Positions 1 through 6,111 of a stretch of DNA of 32,855 bases are shown here, in pieces (the stretch's first letter is position 1; each line of letters opens with the position of its first letter). The stretch is from Acidobacteriota bacterium (GTDB lineage: Bacteria; Acidobacteriota; UBA6911; JACOSC01). The notes beneath the pieces are model-generated. The model ran no database searches and had not been told where the DNA came from. It saw nothing but the letters and a program-made list of their open reading frames with translations. The position numbers were made by a program, and so were the translations under genes. The stretch covers positions 1 to 32,855 of the forward strand of contig JACOSC010000253.1 in NCBI GenBank assembly GCA_016179055.1, given 5' to 3'.

Positions 1-8
1 ATCTTACA

Positions 9-218
9 TACCAGGGGCTGCGCGGCGCTTGCCCCTGGCTATTATAGCCCGCTCCTTCAGAGCTACGCGAACCAGCTTCGGGCTATGGCGGGGCGCTCGC
101 TCGAAGTGGTGGGGACGAAAGGATCGCGCGTGGCTGTGGCCAATGTCCAAACTCCAGAACCCCCGTGCGGGGCCGGCTCCGCTACCGTCTGATTGGCTTA
201 TGATCGAATCTCAGGGAG
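9..218 (+). repeat. Dispersed repeat R1, copy A
   Basis: About 210 bp that recurs almost unchanged, inverted, at 9641-9868 and, more diverged, directly at 14035-14201. Shared blocks in order are the end CCAGGGGCTGCGC, a segment around GCCCGCTCCTTCAGAGC, the block TGTCCAAACTC, a GC-rich palindromic stretch, and the distal block TGATCGAATC. Reading frames in it are repeat shadows and no protein is supported. Function is unknown. Short self-complementary blocks suggest a structured, non-autonomous element. Confidence 0.85.
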
Positions 219-249
219 AGATATGTACAGAGCCTTTATTATCAAAGCC

Positions 250-296
250 TGCACATGTCGCCCCTACGGGGCTGAGAGGTATGCCTGAATAGTTAA
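250..296 (+). repeat. Small repeat R4, copy 1
   Basis: A 47-bp sequence centred on the palindrome CGCCCCTACGGGGC and ending GCCTGAATAGTTA. It recurs inverted at 2825-2868 and directly at 2952-2996, with a partial copy at 2901-2920, so three of the copies lie just 3' of the spoIID-like gene and one lies just 5' of it. It contains no ORF. Role unknown. Confidence 0.6.
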
Positions 297-334
297 AAAA
301 TATTCCTGTTCCTAGAGGCGTTTTATGCCTTACC

Positions 335-364
335 TTAAACTTCCATGAACGGCTCTCCTATAAT
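335..364 (+). promoter_or_regulatory. Candidate sigma-70 promoter, possibly giving a leaderless mRNA
   Basis: A perfect TATAAT lies at 359-364 with a weak TTAAAC at 335-340, spacer 18 bp. The normal start point about 7 nt downstream would fall on or next to the ATG at 370, so the transcript would have almost no leader. This fits the lack of a Shine-Dalgarno sequence there. Inference from sequence only. Confidence 0.35.
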
Positions 365-369
365 GCGCC

Positions 370-2817
370 ATGGCACGAGACAGAGTCACAAAATCAATCA
401 GGCGCCAGCCGGCGCGACCATTTGGAGTCGCCGTTCTGCTTCTAGCCATACTTGCGACGGCGGCATGCGGTGGCCGCAAAGTATCGGCGCCGCCGCCCAC
501 GCGTACCAAGCAGAGCGCACCACCGAAACGACCGGCCGGCGCGCCTACGCATCCACAAAAGGAGCCGACGGCTAATGTCCCAGACCGGCGCTCTCCCCAT
601 CCGCCTGAGGTTCAGGGCGTACGTTCGATAAGCCGCACGATCCCTCCAACCGCTCAGATTGCAGCCGACGGGGCCGGGCCTCTTATACGTATCGGAGTGC
701 TTCCTGCGGTTAGGAACGTTTCTATTTCCAGCGACGCCAAATTTTATTTGATCGATAAATCCTCAGAGCAGCCGCGACGCAACGTGGTCGGGACCATCAC
801 GGTAAGCCTAGAAAACAAGAGTGGCCCTCACCCAGAAGCACGCAAGACTTTCCGCGTGCAAATCGCCTCGCTGACTCGAGCGGTTGACGCCGAAGCCCTG
901 CAGCGCCAGCTTGAGGATGAAGGCATACAACCCGTGTTGATGCAGTTCAATCCCAACGCCGCCGCCTACCGAATTCGCGTGGGCCGCTACGAAACACGTG
1001 CGGAAGCCGAAGCCGCGGCGGCGCAACTGCGCCGCCAACGCTACCCACAGGCCATGGTCGTACAGGAAACGGTTAGCGAGGTCCCTGCCGGCCCTGATCG
1101 TCGCACGGCGCTGCACGCCGCCAACAAGAAAGTCAGCGAACAATCGGCCGCCGGTTTCCTTTTTTTGCCGTCGGACCCCGAAAGGCCTATTAAGGTAAAC
1201 GGAAAGCCTTACCGTGGCGCGATTGAAACACTGGCCAATCGCAATGGCAAGGTAACCGTAGTCAACGAACTCGCCCTGGAGCATTACTTGAAGGGTGTAG
1301 TGCCGGAAGAATTGCCGCCCCGTAGTTTTCCGGAAATGGAGGGGCTGAAGGCACAAGCCATCGCCGCAAGGACCTACGCGCTGAAACATCGAGGACAATT
1401 TAAAAGCGAAGGCTATGATTTGCTGGCCAGCGAGCGGTCGCAAGTCTATGGTGGCGCCGCGTCCGAGCACCCGCTTAGCACGCAGGCCATTGTGGAAACC
1501 GCAGGCCTGGCCGTTTATGCGCAGGGCGAATTGATAGATGCGCTATACACTTCGACCTGCGGCGGTCGAACCGAGGATTACGAGAACATCTTTGGCGGCC
1601 GGCGCGTGTCTTATCTAAGAGGGGTGACATGTGCCATCGATCAGTCTGCCGATGGCGTCCAAGGAGAGATACGGTCCTTGGCCCGGCGCCCCTCTGCGAG
1701 CAATGGCGAGGTTACCACACTTCCTCCCGAGATGGCGCTCATGAATATTATTGGCGTGCTGGGCGAGGACGCCTTAGAGGCTTCTTATCTGTCGAAGCCC
1801 GCAACCCGACAGGAGGTCGCGGAGTGGGTCAGCCGAACGGCGCAAATCCTTAAGCGCAAGCCGGCCGACGCTAACGGGACCATTAATGCGTCCTTGGAGC
1901 GGCTGGGGCCGTTCTGCGCGTATCTGGTTGACCACTTGTTTTCTCGGCAGGCGGCTGAGGTCATGCTTTCTGAGGCCGATACCCATTATTATTTGGCCAG
2001 TTTGCGAGATAACTCGGAGCTGCCTGCGGCCACGCGACGCCAGCTCGCCTTCTTGATTCAAAAAAATATTTTGATTCCCTTCTCCGACAATACGCTGCGC
2101 CCGGGGCAACCGTTATTGCGCCAAAGAGCGCTGGCCATGCTCTATCGAACCATCGAAGCGCACTCGGCGCTGCCGCTGGAATCTGGAAAACTACTCCGCG
2201 CCCAAGGCGACTTGGTCCAGGTAATGAACGGCCGAGACCCGGTGGAGGCGCGGCTGGCCAAAGGCCTATATCTCTATCAAAGGGTCGGGAAGGAGTTACT
2301 CGCCACGGAGACGCTTAAGGTTGTTGGGGGCGAGGAGGTACGGTTTCATCGCCGCAATGGGATGATCGATTACCTGGAGGTTACGCTCGGCGCCAACGGA
2401 GTCGCCAGTGATCGCTTCTCCCGGTTCTCGCAGTGGGAAAAAACTTTTACTATCGAAGAAGCCGCCAAGAAACTACGGTCAGTGTTCAAGCTGGGACGCC
2501 TAATTGATCTTCAGCCGACCAAATTCGGATCCTCCAATCGAGTGACTGAGCTAAAGGTGATCGGGACCCAAGGTGAGTTCCTGCTCACAGGCATGCGCAT
2601 ACGCAGTGTCTTAGGGCTGAGAGATACGCTCTTCAGCATTGCCCGCGAACAATCGGAAGCGGGCGCCGTCAGCAAATTTATTTTTACCGGACGGGGCTGG
2701 GGGCATGGCGTCGGCCTTTGTCAGACCGGCACGTACGGAATGGCGGTGGCCGGCGAGAAATATGAAGCCATACTGAAAAAGTATTATACGGGTGTGGAAA
2801 TCCGCAAGGCCTATTGA
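370..2817 (+). CDS. SpoIID/LytB-type peptidoglycan glycosidase with SPOR domain
   Basis: 815 residues. An N-terminal hydrophobic segment (about 19-33) ends at Cys33 in LATAAC, so it may be a lipoprotein or signal anchor, although the lipobox is weak. A SPOR peptidoglycan-binding domain spans about 160-235. A SpoIID core starts near 270: GVVPEELP holds the expected catalytic Glu (E314 by comparison with SpoIID), TCGGRTE and GVTCAID hold Cys397 and Cys421, and the closing motif GRGWGHGVGLCQ begins at 774. The known family cleaves glycan strands stripped of stem peptides or enhances amidases. Between Cys421 and the closing motif lie about 350 residues, longer than the usual core. This insertion includes residues 558-596, which resemble an S-layer-homology repeat (NILIPFSDNTLRPGQ, then LLRQRALAML). 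The ATG at 370 has no clear ribosome site. Family assignment is firm; substrate and localisation are inferred. Confidence 0.88.
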   Translation: MARDRVTKSIRRQPARPFGVAVLLLAILATAACGGRKVSAPPPTRTKQSAPPKRPAGAPTHPQKEPTANVPDRRSPHPPEVQGVRSISRTIPPTAQIAADGAGPLIRIGVLPAVRNVSISSDAKFYLIDKSSEQPRRNVVGTITVSLENKSGPHPEARKTFRVQIASLTRAVDAEALQRQLEDEGIQPVLMQFNPNAAAYRIRVGRYETRAEAEAAAAQLRRQRYPQAMVVQETVSEVPAGPDRRTALHAANKKVSEQSAAGFLFLPSDPERPIKVNGKPYRGAIETLANRNGKVTVVNELALEHYLKGVVPEELPPRSFPEMEGLKAQAIAARTYALKHRGQFKSEGYDLLASERSQVYGGAASEHPLSTQAIVETAGLAVYAQGELIDALYTSTCGGRTEDYENIFGGRRVSYLRGVTCAIDQSADGVQGEIRSLARRPSASNGEVTTLPPEMALMNIIGVLGEDALEASYLSKPATRQEVAEWVSRTAQILKRKPADANGTINASLERLGPFCAYLVDHLFSRQAAEVMLSEADTHYYLASLRDNSELPAATRRQLAFLIQKNILIPFSDNTLRPGQPLLRQRALAMLYRTIEAHSALPLESGKLLRAQGDLVQVMNGRDPVEARLAKGLYLYQRVGKELLATETLKVVGGEEVRFHRRNGMIDYLEVTLGANGVASDRFSRFSQWEKTFTIEEAAKKLRSVFKLGRLIDLQPTKFGSSNRVTELKVIGTQGEFLLTGMRIRSVLGLRDTLFSIAREQSEAGAVSKFIFTGRGWGHGVGLCQTGTYGMAVAGEKYEAILKKYYTGVEIRKAY

Positions 2818-2824
2818 TGAAAGG

Positions 2825-2868
2825 TAACTACTCAGGCAATGCGTCTCAGCCCTGTAGGGGCGGCCTGT
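2825..2868 (-). repeat. Small repeat R4, copy 2 (inverted)
   Basis: On the minus strand it reads ACAGGCCGCCCCTACAGGG followed by CTGAGACGCATTGCCTGAGT and AGTTA, matching the copies at 250-296 and 2952-2996. It begins 7 bp after the stop codon of the spoIID-like gene. Confidence 0.6.
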
Positions 2869-2919
2869 CCGGACGCGTTCGTCGACGAAATCAACCTTAC
2901 ACAGGCCGCCCCTACGGGG
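2850..2919 (+). terminator. Large hairpin downstream of the spoIID-like gene
   Basis: The arms 2850-2868 and 2901-2919 are complementary over 19 bp with one mismatch, around a 32-nt loop. It lies 32 nt past the stop at 2817 and is built from inverted partial R4 copies. No T tract follows, so factor-independent termination is doubtful; transcript 3'-end stabilisation is an alternative. Confidence 0.35.
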
Positions 2920-2951
2920 CTTGTTCGAACTCACGCATGGATTTTTGCTAT

Positions 2952-2996
2952 AAACAGGCCGCTCCTACGGAGCTAAAGGCACTGGCTGAGTAGTTA
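2952..2996 (+). repeat. Small repeat R4, copy 3
   Basis: AACAGGCCGCTCCTACGGAG followed by CTAAAGGCACTGGCTGAGTA and GTTAC, the same orientation and block order as 250-296. Its last bases run directly into the start of the 29-residue ORF at 2999, so this repeat would supply that ORF's translation start region. Confidence 0.55.
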
Positions 2997-2998
2997 CG

Positions 2999-3088
2999 AT
3001 GAAAGTAGAGCCGAGGCAGGTCAAAGGAATTGTTTTATTCGCATTATTACTCTTCTTTCTCCTAGCCATCAGAGCCGTGTTCCGCTAG
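2999..3088 (+). CDS. Candidate 29-residue single-span membrane protein
   Basis: Short ORF beginning MKVEPRQVKG, then a hydrophobic stretch of about 13 residues (IVLFALLLFFLLA), then IRAVFR and a TAG stop. The basic-hydrophobic-basic layout is that of a small inner-membrane protein. It ends 32 bp before the histidine kinase gene on the same strand and would be co-transcribed with it. There is no good Shine-Dalgarno sequence and the start abuts repeat R4, which lowers confidence. No family is recognised. If real, it could be a membrane partner for the kinase, which has no membrane segment of its own; that is inference. Confidence 0.35.
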   Translation: MKVEPRQVKGIVLFALLLFFLLAIRAVFR

Positions 3089-3120
3089 AAAGCTACTGAG
3101 CACCGCTACAGGAGCCTGTC

Positions 3121-4623
3121 ATGATCCCGGAGACAATCTTAATTGTCGATGATGAGGAAAGTGTTTGCTTCATCCTTGGCCAAATTCTCAAGCGGCAAGG
3201 CTATGGCATAGTGACTGCCACCAATTTTCAGGCCGGACTTAAAGCTTTGTCCGCGAGCAATATTCACACGGCCATTTTGGACATACGCCTGCCGGATGCC
3301 AGCGGTGTGGAGCTGCTTAAGGCGATATCCCTACAGGACGAGTACATTCCCGTCATCATCATGACGGGCCGGCCCAATGTCTCCGATATTCCGGATATTG
3401 TAAGAGGCGGTGCGTGGGATTTCTTGGCCAAGCCGATCCAGCCCGAAGACTTGTTGCGCGTCGTCGAACGAGCGGTTGCAAAGAAAAAGGCTGTCGATGA
3501 ACGGACGCAAGCCTTGCAAGAGACGACGAATTTTCTCAACACGCTATTAAATAGTTGCACAAATTTCGGGATTATCGCCTGGGATCGAGAAGGGCGAATT
3601 TCTGCTTTTAATCGCGGAGCAAAAGCGATGTTCGGCTATTCCTCGGAGGAAGTGTTGGGTCGCAAGATCGTCGGCGAAGTAGATCTGTTCGACGGTATCG
3701 ACGAAGCCGAGTTGAAGCGGATTTGCTTATCGACAATTGAGAGCGGCAGCGTCGAGTGGGCGCAAGGTTGTCTTACGCAAAACCGTAGACGATTCGATGG
3801 TTGGCTTACCCTTAATCCCATGAGAGACGACCAGGGGCAAGCCATCGGTTTTCTCTGTCTGGTCAAAGACATCACGCAGCTAAAGCAGGCCGAGGCTGAG
3901 CTTGATGAGATGCGTAACAAACTGGTCAACAGCGAGAAGATGGGTGCCTTGGGCCGTATGTCTGCCCACGTGGCGCATGAAATTAAGAACCCGCTGGGCG
4001 GTTTGAAGCTCTATGCTTTGACCCTCAAAAAGAAGCTGGCGGAATCCGTACGAGAAGACCAACGCGATCTGGTCGATAAAATTTGCAGCGGTATCGACCA
4101 CCTGGACAATATTGTGAATAGGATCACCAAGTTTGCCCACCCGATAACCGTCGATAGAAATCAGTTGCGCGTAAACGCGGTTGTGGCGGAAGCCTTGGCC
4201 TTGCTGCAGGACCAAATTCTTGCCAAAGAAATTGCCGTTACAATAAGTTTGGATGAAAATGTCCCGGTGGGTTACTTTGATGAATCAGCCTTGAAGTCGA
4301 CTTTGCTTAATCTCATAATCAACGCCATTCAGGCGGTGGAATGTCAAGGCACGATTGGCATCAAAACAGCGTTAATCCCCTCGCTTAACGCGCCCCATGA
4401 ACGCGCACGGGTCGCCATCGAAATCTCCGATAACGGCTGTGGCATGTCGGAGGAACAGTTAGCGAATATTTACGAGCCTTTCTTTACAACAAAAGTCCAG
4501 GGAATGGGATGGGGTATGACCTATGTAAAGAACGTGGTGCTCCTGCACAACGGAACTATCCAAGTAAACAGCTTGCGTGGGATGGGAACCTGTGTGCGCG
4601 TGCTTTTGCCGCTGGCAGCTTGA
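3121..4623 (+). CDS. Soluble hybrid sensor histidine kinase (receiver-PAS-HisKA-HATPase)
   Basis: 500 residues with no transmembrane segment. Receiver domain 1-120 has acidic D10/D11, phosphoacceptor D54, T82 and K104. A PAS domain follows at about 135-260, then a short coiled linker. The dimerisation/phosphotransfer helix has the H box AHVAHEIKNPLGGL with H286, and the ATPase domain has the N box NLIINAIQA and G1 box DNGCGM. The G2 region reads GMGWGM where GxGLGL is usual. The PFFTTK motif before it is normal. A good ribosome site (CAGGAG) precedes ATG 3121. The response regulator starts 37 bp after its stop, so the two are almost certainly a cognate pair. An N-terminal receiver on a kinase implies input from another phosphodonor or a phosphorelay. 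The signal is unknown. Confidence 0.9.
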   Translation: MIPETILIVDDEESVCFILGQILKRQGYGIVTATNFQAGLKALSASNIHTAILDIRLPDASGVELLKAISLQDEYIPVIIMTGRPNVSDIPDIVRGGAWDFLAKPIQPEDLLRVVERAVAKKKAVDERTQALQETTNFLNTLLNSCTNFGIIAWDREGRISAFNRGAKAMFGYSSEEVLGRKIVGEVDLFDGIDEAELKRICLSTIESGSVEWAQGCLTQNRRRFDGWLTLNPMRDDQGQAIGFLCLVKDITQLKQAEAELDEMRNKLVNSEKMGALGRMSAHVAHEIKNPLGGLKLYALTLKKKLAESVREDQRDLVDKICSGIDHLDNIVNRITKFAHPITVDRNQLRVNAVVAEALALLQDQILAKEIAVTISLDENVPVGYFDESALKSTLLNLIINAIQAVECQGTIGIKTALIPSLNAPHERARVAIEISDNGCGMSEEQLANIYEPFFTTKVQGMGWGMTYVKNVVLLHNGTIQVNSLRGMGTCVRVLLPLAA

Positions 4624-4660
4624 GATCGACAGCGCCGGCCGTGTGAGACAACCTCATACT

Positions 4661-6037
4661 ATGGAAAACCCAAAGCTGAAAATTCTCGTAGTTGATGATG
4701 ATCCGATCATTTCCGACGCCTTGCAAGTGGTTCTACAAGACGCCGGTTATAAAGTCCTGGCCGTCAGCAACGGCCAAGCCGCTCTCCGGCAAATTCAGCA
4801 GGGAAATTTCCAACTGGCGCTGGTGGATTTTCGCTTGCCGGACATCGACGGCATTTCCTTGCTGGAGGAAATGAAACAGGCATCACCCAGGATGGAGGTC
4901 ATACTGATCACGGCCCATGGCTCGATCGATTTGGCTATTGCCGCCATCAAGAAGGGAGCGTATTATTTCCTGCCCAAACCTTTCGCGCCGGATGAAGCGA
5001 TTATTCTAACGCAAAAGGCGTTGCTGTGGCGCGAGGTGATCAACGAGAATGAAGCGTTGCGGCACACGCTGCTGAAGGAGGAGAAGACGTTCGGCATTGT
5101 CGGTCGCAACCGGCAAATGCAAAATATCTATGATATCATTCTCGCCACCGCCATGAGCGACGCTCCGGTGCTGATCGAAGGCGAGAGCGGGACGGGAAAA
5201 GAGCTGATCGCTAATGCCTTTCATCAGCAGAGCGGGCGCGCCGCGCAACCCTTGATTCGCATTAATTGCGCGGCCATTCCCCACGACTTGATTGAAAGCG
5301 AAATGTTCGGCTTCAAACGTGGGGCCTTCACCGGCGCCGATAACGATAAGCGCGGTTTAATAGAAATGGCCGGCAACGGCACGCTTTTTCTTGATGAAAT
5401 CAGTGAGATGCCGCTCTACGTGCAGTCAAAATTATTGCGGGTGCTGCAAGACAAGACCATACGGCGCTTGGGAGACGTGAAGGAGACCGTTGTCGATTTT
5501 AGACTGATTGCCGCAACCAACCGGGCCGCCCAAGCCGCCATACAGAGCGGCCATTTGCGCGAAGACCTCTATTTTCGCATCAGCACGATTCGTATACAGG
5601 TTCCGCCGCTGCGCGAGCGTCTCGATGATTTGGAACTGTTGGCGGAATATTTCCTGGGACGCTACGCGGCAAAATACCGCAAACCCGTTGGCGCCATCAG
5701 CCCGGAGGCGTATCAATGCTTTGGCCGTTACAAGTGGCCGGGAAATGTCCGTGAGCTCGAAAGCGCCATCGAGCGGGCCGTTCTCTTTTGTCGGACGAAC
5801 CAAATCACCCCAAACGATATTCCCGAGCACATTCCGCACTCCGTCAACAGCCATTCGAAATGCCAGTTTCCGCCATACATCACCCTCGAAGAAGTAATCA
5901 AGGAAGCTATCCTTCAAACTTTGGAGCGGAACCACGGAAACGTGAAAAAGACGGCCGCCATGCTCAAACTTCATCGACCTACACTTTATCGAAAGTTGAA
6001 GAAGTATGGGATTAGAGTGGAGAAACTGGTAGAATAG
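4661..6037 (+). CDS. NtrC-family sigma-54-dependent response regulator
   Basis: 458 residues from ATG 4661. An in-frame ATG at 4577 lies inside the kinase gene and would add 28 residues unlike a receiver, so I reject it. Receiver domain 1-120 has D12/D13 and phosphoacceptor D56. The AAA+ domain has Walker A GESGTGKE at 174-181, the sigma-54-contacting loop GAFTGA at 221-226 and Walker B-like TLFLDEI. The C-terminal Fis-type helix-turn-helix is NHGNVKKTAAMLKLHRPTLY. The family oligomerises on phosphorylation and remodels sigma-54 RNA polymerase at enhancer-dependent promoters. All signature motifs are intact. It is co-transcribed with the kinase upstream. The receptor gene downstream is a possible target, but I see no clear -24/-12 element there. 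Confidence 0.93.
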   Translation: MENPKLKILVVDDDPIISDALQVVLQDAGYKVLAVSNGQAALRQIQQGNFQLALVDFRLPDIDGISLLEEMKQASPRMEVILITAHGSIDLAIAAIKKGAYYFLPKPFAPDEAIILTQKALLWREVINENEALRHTLLKEEKTFGIVGRNRQMQNIYDIILATAMSDAPVLIEGESGTGKELIANAFHQQSGRAAQPLIRINCAAIPHDLIESEMFGFKRGAFTGADNDKRGLIEMAGNGTLFLDEISEMPLYVQSKLLRVLQDKTIRRLGDVKETVVDFRLIAATNRAAQAAIQSGHLREDLYFRISTIRIQVPPLRERLDDLELLAEYFLGRYAAKYRKPVGAISPEAYQCFGRYKWPGNVRELESAIERAVLFCRTNQITPNDIPEHIPHSVNSHSKCQFPPYITLEEVIKEAILQTLERNHGNVKKTAAMLKLHRPTLYRKLKKYGIRVEKLVE

Positions 6038-6111
6038 GCGCAGGCTTGTATAGCTTTTCTACGGGACTCCGCATCCGGTATCGGCCAGATTATTTTCGAT
6101 TGAGGAGATTT

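Noticed and set aside
29-575. Short plus-strand reading frames at 29-292 and 345-575
   Set aside because: The first lies inside repeat R1 and its counterpart occurs in copy B; the second overlaps the start of the spoIID-like gene in another frame and has no family features.
4577-4660. Upstream start for the response regulator
   Set aside because: The extra 28 residues (MGWEPVCACFCRWQLEIDSA and onward) overlap the kinase gene and do not belong to a receiver domain; ATG 4661 starts directly before the first beta strand.
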